A DNA stretch of 64,000 nucleotides from Novosphingobium sp. PC22D (GCF_002556635.1 NZ_MWMO01000003.1:278908-342907); one strand, 5' to 3'; shown: positions 51,731 to 61,766, numbered from the stretch's first letter. Translations and numbers: made by a program. The notes: generated by a model from the letters alone, not told the origin.

Positions 51731-51994
51731 ATGGCCGCACCGCAGGTCGAGATCTACACCAAGTGGGGCTGTCCCTACTGCGTCGCAGCCAAGTCGCTGC
51801 TCGAGAAGAAGGGCGTCGCGTTCACCGAACACGACATCACCATGGGCGGCCCCAAGCGCCAGGAAATGCTCGAACGCGTTCCCGGCGCGGTGACCGTTCC
51901 GCAAGTCCTCGTCAACCAGCAGGCGCTGGGCGGGTTCGACGACATCAGCGCGCTCGATCGCGACGGCAAGCTTGACCCGCTGCTTGGGCTCTGA
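51731..51994 (+). CDS. grxC: Glutaredoxin 3
   Basis: An 87-residue thiol-disulfide oxidoreductase using glutathione. The active site is C14-P-Y-C17 in YTKWGCPYCVAAK; the TVPQVLVN cis-proline segment and GGFDDISALD glutathione-binding turn are present. It is followed four bp later by the amidase gene. Its promoter region overlaps the divergent hsp20 promoter. Confidence 0.95.
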   Translation: MAAPQVEIYTKWGCPYCVAAKSLLEKKGVAFTEHDITMGGPKRQEMLERVPGAVTVPQVLVNQQALGGFDDISALDRDGKLDPLLGL

Positions 51995-51998
51995 TCGC

Positions 51999-52814
51999 AT
52001 GTCCCGCGCCGCAGTGCTGCAGACGACGACGGGGATCGACCCGGACGCCAACGCTACCGCGCTCGTCGCGGCGATCGAAGAGGCCTCGGCCGGCGGTGCG
52101 GCGATGCTGTTCACGCCGGAGATGTCGGGCCTGCTCGACCGCGAGCGGTCGCGCGCCGCCGATGCGATCGCGCACGAGGCCGACGACCGCGTGCTTGCCG
52201 CCGTCCGCGACGCGGCGGCGCGGACCGGCCTCTGGGTCGCGCTCGGCTCGCTGGCGATCCGGCGCGAGGACGATCTCTGGGCCAACCGCGCCTTCGTGAT
52301 CGACGGCGCTGGCGAAATCGCGGCGCGCTACGACAAGCTGCACATGTTTGACGTCGATCTCGACACTGGCGAGAGCTGGCGCGAATCGAATGCCTACGCG
52401 GCGGGCGAGGCGGTGGTGACGGCGCAGACGCCGCTCGGACGGCTGGGTCTGTCGATCTGCTACGACATCCGTTTTCCCGCGCTCTACGACGCGCTCGGGC
52501 GCGCCGGATGCGACCTGATCGCGATTCCCGCCGCCTTCACCGTCCGGACCGGTAAGGCGCACTGGCACGTCATGCAGCGCGCCCGCGCGATCGAGGCGAC
52601 CGCCTGGGTCGTCGCGGCCGCGCAGGTTGGGCGGCACGAGGACGGGCGCGCGACCTACGGGCACAGCCTCGTCGTCGATCCTTGGGGCGAAGTCGCGCTC
52701 GACCTGGGCGGCGAATCCCAGGCCCTGGGCTTCGCCGAGATCGATCCGGCGCGCACGCAGGCGGTGCGCGCGCAACTGCCCAGTCTTGCCAATCGCCGCA
52801 AAATTCCCAACTAG
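51999..52814 (+). CDS. Carbon-nitrogen hydrolase (nitrilase superfamily)
   Basis: A 271-residue amidase fold with the Glu-Lys-Cys triad E41 (LFTPEMSG), K113 (YDKLHMFDVD) and C154 (LSICYDIRFP). The sequence resembles Nit1/Nit2-type omega-amidases, which repair deaminated glutathione or hydrolyse alpha-ketoglutaramate. Its position after glutaredoxin fits a glutathione-repair role, but this is inference. Confidence 0.88.
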   Translation: MSRAAVLQTTTGIDPDANATALVAAIEEASAGGAAMLFTPEMSGLLDRERSRAADAIAHEADDRVLAAVRDAAARTGLWVALGSLAIRREDDLWANRAFVIDGAGEIAARYDKLHMFDVDLDTGESWRESNAYAAGEAVVTAQTPLGRLGLSICYDIRFPALYDALGRAGCDLIAIPAAFTVRTGKAHWHVMQRARAIEATAWVVAAAQVGRHEDGRATYGHSLVVDPWGEVALDLGGESQALGFAEIDPARTQAVRAQLPSLANRRKIPN

Positions 52815-52823
52815 GCCAGCGAC

Positions 52824-53339
52824 ATGATCGTATTCGACCTTGAGTGCCGCGCCGGCGGGCATCGCTTCGAAGGCTGGTTCGGCTCCACGCAGGACTACGA
52901 AAGGCAGCGCGGGCGCGGCCTGCTCTCGTGCCCCGAATGCGGTTCGGCAGACGTCGGCAAGGCGGTTACGGCGCCGCGCCTTGGGCGGAAGGGCAATCAG
53001 CTTGCCGGTGCCGCTCCCGAGGCGCCCGCATCGCGCGACGAGGCGCCGGGCAGGAGCCAAGGCGAAAGCGTATCGCATCCGGTCGCAAGCCGTCCGCTCC
53101 CTCCCGAAGCGCTCGAAATGATGCACAAGCTCGCCAAGCTGCAGGCCGAAACGCTGAAGTCCTCGCGCTATGTCGGCGACAAATTCGCCGAGGACGTTCG
53201 CGAGATGCACTACGGCGAGCGCGATCACGAAGTGATCCATGGTGAAGCGACGGCCGAGGAGGCCGCCGAGCTGATCGAAGAGGGGATCGCGGTCGCGCCC
53301 CTGCCGTTCCCGGTGATTCCCCCGGAAAAGGCCAACTGA
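52824..53339 (+). CDS. DUF1178 family protein
   Basis: A 171-residue soluble protein of unknown function. It begins MIVFDLECRAGGHRFEGWFGS and has a probable zinc-ribbon set C8, H13, C36, C39 (SCPECGSADVGKAVTAPRL), a variable Pro/Ala linker and a conserved helical end (AKLQAETLKSSRYVGDKFAEDVREMHYGERDH). It is ten bp after the amidase gene; the pairing is common in alphaproteobacteria. Confidence 0.9.
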   Translation: MIVFDLECRAGGHRFEGWFGSTQDYERQRGRGLLSCPECGSADVGKAVTAPRLGRKGNQLAGAAPEAPASRDEAPGRSQGESVSHPVASRPLPPEALEMMHKLAKLQAETLKSSRYVGDKFAEDVREMHYGERDHEVIHGEATAEEAAELIEEGIAVAPLPFPVIPPEKAN

Positions 53340-53417
53340 CCGCGCCCCGGCGCGCCCCGCCTGCTTTCGTGACGATTGCCAACCCGCCGCCGGCCTCTTA
53401 AGACCCCATCCGCGAGT

Positions 53418-53494
53418 GCGCCCGTAGCTCAGCAGGATAGAGCATCAGATTCCTAATCTGAGGGCCACAGGTTCGAATCCTGTCGGGCGCACCA
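53418..53494 (+). tRNA. tRNA-Arg (anticodon CCT)
   Basis: A 77-base cloverleaf: acceptor GCGCCCG/CGGGCGC with encoded CCA, D-arm containing TAGCTCAGCAGGA, anticodon stem TCAGA/TCTGA with loop TTCCTAA (anticodon CCT, reading AGG), and T-arm with GGTTCGAATCC. Confidence 0.95.
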
Positions 53495-53629
53495 CAGCAA
53501 AGCTCTCCGAAAAGTTTCCGTTTCCCGGGGCTTTCCTGCTGGCTTGAAGCCCTTGGCACGAAGGTCGGGGGACCCGGCGGCCGTCGAGGCTTGCAAGGTT
53601 GCCGCGGGCGCCGCCGCATGCCCGCCGTC

Positions 53630-55255
53630 CTAGGCCGCCAACGCGCCGTCGGGCGTGTCCAAGTCCGGAAAGTGAGCGTCGAACAGCGCGCGCTCGCTTT
53701 GCATCGTAAGCTTTCCGCGAAACGCGATCAGATCGGACCGGCCGGCGTCGGACAGGGCGGACTGAAGCTTCCTTCCCGTATCCACTATCGGCTTGCTTCG
53801 GAATTCGTCTCTCAGGGACTCCAGGGAGGCGATGGCATGCGACATTGATTCCATGCACGCTTCGACATGCTTCGAACGCGCCGCCAAATGGGCCTGGACA
53901 TGGTCGGCGAGCAGACCGGCCTCCTTGAAAGGTTCCAATGCGTTCGAACATCGGTGCGACTGATCGGCGAAATCAGACTCGGCTTCGCTATGGCCGCCTT
54001 CCTCCATTTCCAGAACGACCTTGCCGGCATCGCCATAGGCTTCCAGAACCGCGTTCGCACTTCGATCCATGTCCGCGAACATGCCGCGCAGTTGTTCCGC
54101 AACGACATTGAGCGCGGCGCCCCCGGAGCCGAGCCGGGCACAGCGAACCGTCGCGTTGAGACTGACGATATGCGCCTTGAACCCGAACTCGGACAATTCC
54201 TCCAGCCGCCGTTCGACCTGGGCCACGGCATCCCTCACTTCGTTGCGCAGCGTTCGCGAACGCTCGTGGGATTGGCCGCACTGAGAAAGAAGCGCGATCG
54301 TCGCATGGATCGCGCTGTGGATCGCCGCGATCGACGATTCGTTCAGGGCCCGGCCGTGGTCCCCGATCTGGACCAGGAGGCGGGCCACTTCGTCGGTTAT
54401 CGCGCCGAGCCTTTGTCTCGCCAGCTTGACGTCCTGTTCGAACGCGTCGCTTGCGTCCTGGAGCAGGGCTTCGGCGAAATTGGAGATCGGATCGCCGCTG
54501 TCGGCGCCTTGCGACGCCAGTTCGCGCGCCATCTGGACATGTTCCAGCCTTTGACGCGTGGCATCACCGATCTGCATCAGCGGAATCAGCTCCGAGATCG
54601 ACTTGCGCAGTTCCGCAAGGCCCGTTCCCACCTTGGCGGCGGCTTGCGAGGCGACGTTCCGGGCAAGATCGAGCGAGGAAAGATGCCTTTCGAGTTTCGC
54701 CAGATTTGCTTCGAGGTTACCGCCTTCGCCCCGCAGGAATGCAGTCTGTCCGTCGACTGCGGCGCTTAGCTGGACGGAAAGGAACTTTGCCGTCGAACCG
54801 AGCGATTCAATTCCGGTCTTCATGTGTCGGGAAAGTTCGGTGAGGTCTTCGGAAAAGACGCTCATGTCCTCTTCGGCATCGATGATCCCGGCTGCCACGA
54901 CGCGGGCGTTCGTGACCAGCATCTCGGTCATGCGGATATCGTTGCGCAAATTCTGCAAGGGGGCGCAGGCCGACTTCTCGATCGCTACCAGACGCGCGAG
55001 AATCCTGCTCTCGTAGACCTGCCTGTCGATAAGCGCGCGGCTTGCGGCGGACATCAGCCCGAGTTCGACAAATCCCTGTTCCAGCGCCTCGTCGCCGAGG
55101 CGCTCGGCCAAGCCGCCAAACGACTGGCTCAATTCGCTGATCGCGGCATTGCACTCCGCCAAACCTTCGCCGAGCTTGCGGATCGCGGTTTCAATGCCCT
55201 GGGAAACGTGAGTGATCTGGTGCATGCGTTCTGTCTCTGGCCGCTGCGAATTCAC
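53630..55255 (-). CDS. Soluble methyl-accepting-chemotaxis-like helical protein
   Basis: 541 residues, no membrane helix, almost wholly alpha-helical. Residues 358-391 (FGFKAHIVSLNATVRCARLG... ALNVVAEQLRGM) copy the hairpin tip of chemoreceptors, where the usual sequence is [17 protein letters not shown]. Several normally invariant tip residues differ (E to R, A to C). A GTG at 55255 overlaps the cheB stop; an ATG at 55225 is the alternative. As the last gene of the chemosensory operon it may be a cytoplasmic receptor or a receptor-array accessory. Confidence 0.7.
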   Translation of the reverse strand: MNSQRPETERMHQITHVSQGIETAIRKLGEGLAECNAAISELSQSFGGLAERLGDEALEQGFVELGLMSAASRALIDRQVYESRILARLVAIEKSACAPLQNLRNDIRMTEMLVTNARVVAAGIIDAEEDMSVFSEDLTELSRHMKTGIESLGSTAKFLSVQLSAAVDGQTAFLRGEGGNLEANLAKLERHLSSLDLARNVASQAAAKVGTGLAELRKSISELIPLMQIGDATRQRLEHVQMARELASQGADSGDPISNFAEALLQDASDAFEQDVKLARQRLGAITDEVARLLVQIGDHGRALNESSIAAIHSAIHATIALLSQCGQSHERSRTLRNEVRDAVAQVERRLEELSEFGFKAHIVSLNATVRCARLGSGGAALNVVAEQLRGMFADMDRSANAVLEAYGDAGKVVLEMEEGGHSEAESDFADQSHRCSNALEPFKEAGLLADHVQAHLAARSKHVEACMESMSHAIASLESLRDEFRSKPIVDTGRKLQSALSDAGRSDLIAFRGKLTMQSERALFDAHFPDLDTPDGALAA

Positions 55256-56331
55256 GCTGCGGAATGGGCGTCAGCGAACTTGATCGCCGCGCGCGGGATG
55301 GCGTCCAATGCAAGCACCTCGCGCGCGGCTCCTCTCTCGATCGCTTCGCGCGGCATTCCGAAGACGACGCAGCTCGCTTCGTCCTGGGCGATGGTCCAGG
55401 CGCCGGCGTCGCGCATTTCCGACAGGCCGCGCGCGCCGTCGTCGCCCATGCCGGTGAGCAGAATACCCAGCGCGTTGCCTCCCGCCGCGCCGACCGCGGA
55501 ACGGAACAGGACGTCGACCGAGGGGCGATGGCGGGAGACCGCGGGGCCGTCCACGAGCCGCGCGACGTAGTTCGCCCCTTGCCGCCGCAGGAGCATGTGG
55601 CGATTGCCCGGAGCGATCAGGACACGGCCCTGCGCGACCAGATCGCCGTCCTCGGCTTCCTTGACCTCCACCGCGCAAAGCTGGTCGAGGCGCCGGGCGA
55701 ACGCGCCGGTGAAATTGGCGGGCATGTGCTGGACGATCGCCATTCCAGGCGCGTTCGCCGGCAGCTTGGCCAGCACGGCCCGGATCGCCTCGGTGCCGCC
55801 GGTCGAGGCGCCAAGGCAGATGACCGGTTCGGTGCGCTTGCCTTGCGGGCGCTCCAGGCCGAGGATGACGTTCGCATCGTTGCGCTGCTCGACCGTGAGG
55901 GGCGGCAATTCCCTGGGACGGCGACCTCCGACGCGGGCATGACTGGCCGCCCGCACCGCGTTGATGATCTGCAGACCGCATTCGGACAGTTGCTTCGGGC
56001 TTTCGGCGCGCGGCTTCGTGATCACTTCGACCGCCCCCGCCTCGAGAGCCGCCAGCGCTTCCGCGCTGCCGTCCCCGGCAATGCCCGAGCAGATCACCAC
56101 GGGCAGGGGGTGTTGCGCCATCAGCCTGCGCAGGAACGTGATCCCGTCCATGCGAGGCATCTCGATGTCGAGTATGATGACGTCGGGAACCTCCTCGCGA
56201 ATGCGCTTGGCGGCGATGAACGGGTCCGAAGCCGTGCCCATCAGCGAGAGGCCGGGCGCACCTTCGATGATCTGGGAAAGCACGGCCCTGACGGATGCCG
56301 AGTCATCTATGACGAGGACACGCGTGGTCAT
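55252..56331 (-). CDS. cheB: Protein-glutamate methylesterase/glutaminase
   Basis: 359 residues: a receiver domain with phospho-acceptor D55 (VIILDIEMPRMDG), a linker, and a methylesterase domain with S176 (CLGASTGGTEAI), H202 (VQHMPANF) and D298 (GMGDDGARG). Phosphorylated by CheA, it removes methyl groups from receptor glutamates, resetting sensitivity. It overlaps cheR (ATGA) and the MCP-like gene (GTGA). Confidence 0.97.
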   Translation of the reverse strand: MTTRVLVIDDSASVRAVLSQIIEGAPGLSLMGTASDPFIAAKRIREEVPDVIILDIEMPRMDGITFLRRLMAQHPLPVVICSGIAGDGSAEALAALEAGAVEVITKPRAESPKQLSECGLQIINAVRAASHARVGGRRPRELPPLTVEQRNDANVILGLERPQGKRTEPVICLGASTGGTEAIRAVLAKLPANAPGMAIVQHMPANFTGAFARRLDQLCAVEVKEAEDGDLVAQGRVLIAPGNRHMLLRRQGANYVARLVDGPAVSRHRPSVDVLFRSAVGAAGGNALGILLTGMGDDGARGLSEMRDAGAWTIAQDEASCVVFGMPREAIERGAAREVLALDAIPRAAIKFADAHSAA

Positions 56332-57236
56332 GGCTGCTCCTTTCGGAAAACGGCGGGATGCACCTGATTCAGGCCAAGGCCGCTCCCGACCGGCGCCTCG
56401 CTATGTCCGAGGATCAGGTAACCGCCCGTCCGCAATTGGGAAAGCACACGGCGGACGACCGCTTCCTGATCGTCGCGCTCGAAATAGATCAGGACGTTGC
56501 GCAGGAAGGCGACATCGAACTTGCCGTCGAGCGGGTAGCTGGAATCCATGAGATTCAGCCGCGTGAACCTGGCACGGCCGCGCAATTCCGGAACGATCCG
56601 GGCGGTCGGATTGCGCTTCCCGTCGAGCGGCTGAAGCAGGTAACGCTTGCGCAGCACATCCGGCACGGGCGCGAGAAATTCCAGCGGATATACCGCCCGC
56701 ACCGCCGTCCGCAGGACGCTGGTGGATATGTCGGTTCCGAGCATCGTGAAGTCGAAACGCCGGCCGGATCGCACGATGTCGTCGAGGATCATGCCGGCCG
56801 ACCACAGCTCGGCGCCGATCGACGACGCCACGCTCCAGACGCGTAGGACCGGATCGGTTTCATGCTTGCGCAAACGGAGCAATTCCGGGACCAGCATGTC
56901 GCGCAGGCAGTCGTAGTGGTCCGCTTCGCGGAAAAAGTCGGTCTTGTTGGTGGTGACCGCGTCAATGAGATGGATGAACTCTTCCGCGAGGCCGCCGCCC
57001 TCGAACACATAGGCGCAGTAGCTGGCGTGATCCTCGAAGCCCAAGGCGCGGATGCGCGATCGCATCCTGCCTTCCAGCATCGTTCGCTTCGAGGCCGGGA
57101 GCTTTATCCCGACCTCCTCGGTCAGGATCCCGGCCAGCCGAGCGAAGTCGGCCGGATGGAGGCCCGTGTCCATGCCGGCCGGCACCGCAGCGGCGGCGCC
57201 GTCGTCGGTGAAGGCAAGAGAGCTTTCCACCGGCAA
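56328..57236 (-). CDS. cheR: Chemotaxis protein methyltransferase
   Basis: A 302-residue SAM-dependent enzyme that methylates receptor glutamates. A small N-terminal helical domain (LKLPASKRTMLEGRMRSRIRALGF appears as KLPASKRTMLEGRMRSR) precedes the Rossmann core with VTTNKTDFFREADHYDCL, LRVWSVASSIGAELWSAGMIL, LGTDISTSVL and FDVAFLRNVLIYF. In the usual SAM motif S-x-x-C-S-T-G-E-E, the equivalent here is S-V-A-S-S-I-G-A-E, a notable variation. It is three bp after cheW. Confidence 0.93.
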   Translation of the reverse strand: MPVESSLAFTDDGAAAAVPAGMDTGLHPADFARLAGILTEEVGIKLPASKRTMLEGRMRSRIRALGFEDHASYCAYVFEGGGLAEEFIHLIDAVTTNKTDFFREADHYDCLRDMLVPELLRLRKHETDPVLRVWSVASSIGAELWSAGMILDDIVRSGRRFDFTMLGTDISTSVLRTAVRAVYPLEFLAPVPDVLRKRYLLQPLDGKRNPTARIVPELRGRARFTRLNLMDSSYPLDGKFDVAFLRNVLIYFERDDQEAVVRRVLSQLRTGGYLILGHSEAPVGSGLGLNQVHPAVFRKEQP

Positions 57237-57239
57237 ACC

Positions 57240-57695
57240 TCAGGCCGCCCTCGCGAGCGATTCCAGGTCGGACGCATGGCTCAGCAGCTTCCTGAAATCG
57301 AGGACCGTGACGAGATTTCCGCCGCGCCGGCCGACGCCGGCGATGCAGTGGGACCAGGCGCTTCCGATCTTGGGAGCATCCTCGAGCCTGTCATCGTCGA
57401 GAGCGGCGACCTCGAAAACCCGGTCGGCGCGGATGCCGATGCACAAGCCGTCGAACCGCATCACGACGATCCGCGTGAAGTCGGTATCCTCGGAAGGCTC
57501 CATGCCGAGCGTCCGGCGCAGGTCGATCACGGGCACGGTTTGCCCCCTGAGATCGATCATCCCCAGAACGTTCGCCGGCGCCTGCGCGAGCATTGCGATC
57601 GGCTGCATGTCGAGGATCGCCTCGACGTGGTCGACCGGGGTCGCGAAGATTTCTCCCGCGACCCCGAGCGTGACATGCGGTGACAAGGCCGTCAT
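57240..57695 (-). CDS. cheW: Chemotaxis coupling protein CheW (copy 1)
   Basis: A 151-residue SH3-like coupling protein that ties receptors to CheA. Recognisable segments are GEIFATPVDHVEAIL, MIDLRGQTVPVIDLRRTLG, IVVMRFDGLCIGIRADRVFEV and GSAWSHCIAGVGRRGGNLVTVLDFRKLL. It lies between the receptor gene and cheR. Confidence 0.93.
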   Translation of the reverse strand: MTALSPHVTLGVAGEIFATPVDHVEAILDMQPIAMLAQAPANVLGMIDLRGQTVPVIDLRRTLGMEPSEDTDFTRIVVMRFDGLCIGIRADRVFEVAALDDDRLEDAPKIGSAWSHCIAGVGRRGGNLVTVLDFRKLLSHASDLESLARAA

Positions 57696-57712
57696 GATGT
57701 CGACCCCCGTTG

Positions 57713-59380
57713 TCAGGCGGCTGCAGCGCGACGATACTGCTCGTCGAGAGCCGTATCTTCGCCAAGGTCGAGGTCGAAGCCGCCCGGCTGGGCCTTGCGG
57801 GTCATATGCGGCGCGGCCGCCAGCACCTTTTGCCGAAGCGACTTTTCCGCGGGCTTTCGCGCCTTGGTCACGGTCTTGCGACCCTCGAAGCCGTCCAGCT
57901 TGAAGAAGCCGATCGAGGCCGTCAGCGCCTCGGCCTGGCTGGCAAGCTCTTCGGCCGTCGACGACATCTCCTCGGCGGCGGCCGTATTCTGCTGCGTGAC
58001 CTTGTCGAGCTGCTGGATCGCGAGGTTCACCTGGCTCGCGCCTGCGGCCTGTTCGCGGTTGCCCGCCGAAATCTCCGTGACGAGGTTCGCCGTCTGCGCG
58101 ATCGCGGGCACCAGCTTGGCAAGCTGCTCGCCGGCTTCCTCGGCCGCCTTGACGGTCGAATCCGAGAGCGTGGAGATTTCTGTCGCCGCCGTGGCGCTAC
58201 GCTCGGCGAGCTTGCGCACTTCCGCCGCCACGACCGCGAAGCCGCGGCCATGCTCGCCGGCACGGGCGGCTTCCACGGCCGCGTTGAGCGCCAGCAGGTC
58301 GGTCTGACGGGCAATCTCCTGCACCACGAGGATGCGGTCCGCGATGGTCTTCATCGCCTCGACGGCTTCGGCGACCGACTTGCCGCTGGCATCCGCCTGC
58401 GCGGCCGAATCCTTGGCGATCTCCTCGGTGCGGAGCGAGTTCTCGGCGCTCTGCTTGATGGTCGAGGCCATCTGTTCCATGGACGAGGATGCCTCTTCGG
58501 TCGAAGCCGCCTGCTCGGTTGCGCCCTGCGAGAGCTGTTCGGCCGTGGCTGACATCTCTTCGCTGCCCGAGGCGACGTTGCGCGACGCGTTGGTGACTTC
58601 GCCGACGACTTCGCGCAAGCGCGCCGTCATCTCGTTCAGGGCGTCGATGAGATCCTTGACCTCGTCGTTCGATTTGGCGGTCGCCGTCGCGTTGAGATCG
58701 CCTTCCGAAACCATGCGGGCGAGCGTGACGGCGGAATTCACGGCACGGGTGATCGACAGGACGATCCAGGTCGCGGCGACAAGGGCGATCAGCGTCGAGG
58801 CCGCGAGCAGGGCCAGCAGCATCGCGCGGCTGCCCTCGTACAAATCCGTCGCCATGGCGCTGGTGGCCTTGAGCTGCTCGGCATCGAGGTCAAGAATACG
58901 CTGGATCGCGTTGTCGGCTGCGGTGCGTATTTCCTGGCCGCGACCCGCGGTCAGGGCAAAGGCCTCGACGTTGTCGTTGTTGAGTGCGAGCCTGCGCACG
59001 TCCTGATGGATCTGAACGTAGCTGTCGAACTTCGAGCGAAGATCGATGACCATGGGCTTGCCTTCCGGAGACGCAATCTGCTGAAGCCGGTCGGTCATCT
59101 CGCGGATCGAAACGAGTTCCTTGTCCATTTCCGTCACGAGCTGCTGCATCACGGATTCATCGGTCGTGAGGATGAGATTGCGTTCGTCGCGCACGGCCAT
59201 AAGCATCGTTTCCTTGATGCCGTGGGCCAGTTCGATGCGCGCGACGTTGTTCTCCATCGTGTCATCGAACGCTTCGTTCAGTTCGGCGAGCCGGGATATG
59301 GCCATCGCCATGCCCACGGCGGAAAGTATCAGGACGAAAGCGAATGCCAGCCCCAGTTTCAGTTTGATCGTAAGCCTCAC
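57713..59380 (-). CDS. Methyl-accepting chemotaxis protein
   Basis: A 555-residue transmembrane receptor, GTG start overlapping the cheW-2 stop. Order: helix 1 ([20 protein letters not shown]), a periplasmic four-helix-bundle sensor of about 155 residues, helix 2 ([23 protein letters not shown]), HAMP, then the cytoplasmic signalling bundle with tip [20 protein letters not shown]. No CheR-tethering pentapeptide is seen; the tail ends YRRAAAA. The ligand is unknown. Confidence 0.95.
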   Translation of the reverse strand: MRLTIKLKLGLAFAFVLILSAVGMAMAISRLAELNEAFDDTMENNVARIELAHGIKETMLMAVRDERNLILTTDESVMQQLVTEMDKELVSIREMTDRLQQIASPEGKPMVIDLRSKFDSYVQIHQDVRRLALNNDNVEAFALTAGRGQEIRTAADNAIQRILDLDAEQLKATSAMATDLYEGSRAMLLALLAASTLIALVAATWIVLSITRAVNSAVTLARMVSEGDLNATATAKSNDEVKDLIDALNEMTARLREVVGEVTNASRNVASGSEEMSATAEQLSQGATEQAASTEEASSSMEQMASTIKQSAENSLRTEEIAKDSAAQADASGKSVAEAVEAMKTIADRILVVQEIARQTDLLALNAAVEAARAGEHGRGFAVVAAEVRKLAERSATAATEISTLSDSTVKAAEEAGEQLAKLVPAIAQTANLVTEISAGNREQAAGASQVNLAIQQLDKVTQQNTAAAEEMSSTAEELASQAEALTASIGFFKLDGFEGRKTVTKARKPAEKSLRQKVLAAAPHMTRKAQPGGFDLDLGEDTALDEQYRRAAAA

Positions 59381-59847
59381 GGCAGGACCCTTTCTTTCTC
59401 GATGAAGGAGCCTGCGGACTCGATCGCATTGAAGATCGCTTCCAGGCTCGGAATGATGATGAAATCGTCTTCGCGGACAAACACGCCGCGAACGTATTCG
59501 GTGGGCCACCGCATGCCCGAATTGGGCGGCGGCAACATATCGGCTGCCTCGAATTCACCCACGCCGACCACTTTGTCGGCGATGATGGCGATGGCGATCT
59601 GCTCGCCGGCGACATCGATTTCGAGAACGACGAACCGGGTGTTCTCGTCCGGCTCCGGACGGGGCAGATCGAAGATCACGCGAAGGTCGGCCAGCGGCAC
59701 GATACGGCCTCGAACATTGATCAGTCCGCTTGCCGCCAGAGGCGCGCCGGGGACGTCGGTCACCGGAATGCGTTCGACGATCGAGCGGACGACTTCCGCG
59801 TCGATCGCGAAGGTTTCGTCGTGGAGGCGCAGGATAAGGTAGGTCAT
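59377..59847 (-). CDS. cheW: Chemotaxis coupling protein CheW (copy 2)
   Basis: A 156-residue CheW-fold protein: [61 protein letters not shown] and [21 protein letters not shown]. It overlaps cheA at its start and the receptor gene at its end. Two CheW copies in one operon may serve different receptors or array positions. Confidence 0.93.
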   Translation of the reverse strand: MTYLILRLHDETFAIDAEVVRSIVERIPVTDVPGAPLAASGLINVRGRIVPLADLRVIFDLPRPEPDENTRFVVLEIDVAGEQIAIAIIADKVVGVGEFEAADMLPPPNSGMRWPTEYVRGVFVREDDFIIIPSLEAIFNAIESAGSFIEKERVLP

Positions 59848-61766
59848 GCCGCCAGCTCCGCAGGTCTTTTCCGGTCCGCCTCGCCGGCTTCCACCTTGCC
59901 CCGGCTGACGAGGGCGGACGGGTCCAGGATGAGGGCGACGGCACCGTCGCCAAGGACGGTCGCGCCGGAGAAGGCGCCGGCTCGCGCGTGCAGTCGTGAC
60001 AATTGCTTGATCACGGTCTGGCTGTTCCCGAGGATCTGGTCGACGACCAGGCCGACGCGGTTCTCCCCCGATGAGATGATGACAACCTTGGGATACGGGT
60101 CGGCCGGCGCTCGCGTGCCGAACAACTGCCGCAACCGGATATAAGGGACCAGCGTGCCGCGAATGTTGAGGAAGCTTCGGCCGCGCTCGGTTTCCGCGAT
60201 ATTGTCGTCGAGTTCGACGCACTCCTCCACGGCCGTGAGCGGAATGGTGAACTTGCCGTCGCCGACCCTCACGAGAATGCCGTCGATGATGGCCAGCGTG
60301 AGCGGGAGGTGCAGGCAGATGCGGGTTCCCTCGGCGGGACGCGAGGACACGGTGATATGGCCGTGCAGGGCTTCGATGGTTCGCTTGACCACGTCCATGC
60401 CCACGCCTCGGCCCGACAGGGCCGTGACTTCCCTGGCCGTCGAAAACCCAGGCTCGAAAATGAGCTGGTGAACTTCCTCTTCGCTCATTTCGCGATCGGC
60501 GGGAATGATCCCCGCCTCGATCGCTCGCGCCCGGATGCGCGCCACGTCGAGCCCGGCGCCGTCATCGCTGATGATCACGCGAACTTCCGTGCCGGAGCAC
60601 GCTGCCTGCAGGCGGATCGTGCCTTGGCCGCCCTTGCCGGCCGTCAACCGCTGCGCGGTGGTTTCCAGGCCGTGATCGCAGGCGTTGCGGATCAGGTGGA
60701 CCATCGGGTCGGCCAGTCTCTCGATGACCGTCTTGTCCAGTTCGGTATCCTCACCGTCCATGTCGAGAGCGATGTCCTTGCCGAGCTCGCAGGACAGGTC
60801 ATGGACCAGGCGGCGGAACCGACCGAAGATCGTGCCGATCGGCACCATGCGGATTTCCATCGTCGTCTCGCGCATGCCGCTCGTCAGACGCTCGAAGTCC
60901 TCCGCCAGGGCCGAAAGCGACGGGTCCTTGAAAATGTTTGCCAATTGCGACAGGCGCGCCTGGGCCGTGACGAGTTCGCCGACCCGATCCATGAGTTCGT
61001 CGAGCCTTTCCGCCGACACGCGGATCGCCGGGGCGACGCCGTCCTGTCCGACACCGGCGGCCGGCCCGGAATCGGCCGCCTTCGGCGCATCGGCGTCGCT
61101 TTCACCCACAGGGTCGCGTCGGACGATCGACAACTCCATGTCGTCGCGGAGGAAAAGGAAAACGTCCTCTATGGCCTCGGTCGGATCGATGTGTTCGATC
61201 TCGGCTTCCCAGGCGAGGTGGAGCGCTTCGGGGTCAAGATCGGCAAGCGCAGGGACGTCGTCGGTGATCGCCGTGATCCTGGTCGGGCCGATCGCGCGGA
61301 TTTCATCGAGCAGCAGCACGGGATTGGCACCGTTGGCCACCGCATCGCCCGCGAGCTTGAAGCGGACCGTCCAGGTCGATGCGCCGGCACCGGCGGCGGT
61401 ACCCCCGGAGACGATCCGATCGAGTTCCGAAAGAATGCCCGCGCTGGCGGCATCGTCGCCGCCGTCGATCAATGCGCAGATGTTGTCGCGCGCGCGCAGG
61501 GCCAGGTTGACGAGTTCGGGCGTCACCTTGGCCTCGCCCTTGCGGACCCTGTCGAAAGCGGTTTCGAAAGCATGGACGAAGTCGGCAATGACCGTGAAGC
61601 CGAACATGGCGCCCGAGCCCTTGATCGTGTGCAAGGCGCGGAACACGCCGTCGATCAGCGAACCGCTGTCCGGAGACGCACTCAGATCCAGCAGGTCCTT
61701 TTCGAGCTGTTCAAGAAGGTCGTTCGCTTCGGCGCGAAACGTATCCTTCGGATCGACCGAACTCAC
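59844..61766 (-). CDS. cheA: Chemotaxis histidine kinase CheA
   Basis: 640 residues. P1 Hpt domain with phospho-acceptor H46 (FRALHTIKGSGAMFGF), a P2-type response-regulator-binding domain (about 130-225, ...DLDPEALHLAWEAEI), P3 dimerisation (LDELMDRVGELVTAQARL), P4 ATPase (HLIRNACDHGLE, DDGAGLDVARI, GRGVGMDVVKRTIEAL) and P5 CheW-like end. Signals from the receptor control its autophosphorylation, and it passes phosphate to CheY and CheB. Confidence 0.97.
   Translation of the reverse strand: MSSVDPKDTFRAEANDLLEQLEKDLLDLSASPDSGSLIDGVFRALHTIKGSGAMFGFTVIADFVHAFETAFDRVRKGEAKVTPELVNLALRARDNICALIDGGDDAASAGILSELDRIVSGGTAAGAGASTWTVRFKLAGDAVANGANPVLLLDEIRAIGPTRITAITDDVPALADLDPEALHLAWEAEIEHIDPTEAIEDVFLFLRDDMELSIVRRDPVGESDADAPKAADSGPAAGVGQDGVAPAIRVSAERLDELMDRVGELVTAQARLSQLANIFKDPSLSALAEDFERLTSGMRETTMEIRMVPIGTIFGRFRRLVHDLSCELGKDIALDMDGEDTELDKTVIERLADPMVHLIRNACDHGLETTAQRLTAGKGGQGTIRLQAACSGTEVRVIISDDGAGLDVARIRARAIEAGIIPADREMSEEEVHQLIFEPGFSTAREVTALSGRGVGMDVVKRTIEALHGHITVSSRPAEGTRICLHLPLTLAIIDGILVRVGDGKFTIPLTAVEECVELDDNIAETERGRSFLNIRGTLVPYIRLRQLFGTRAPADPYPKVVIISSGENRVGLVVDQILGNSQTVIKQLSRLHARAGAFSGATVLGDGAVALILDPSALVSRGKVEAGEADRKRPAELAA

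Noticed and set aside
53470..53494. Possible attachment-site repeat of the tRNA-Arg 3' end
   Set aside because: I looked for a copy of the T-arm/acceptor end in 62482-62684, beyond the chemosensory operon, and found none.
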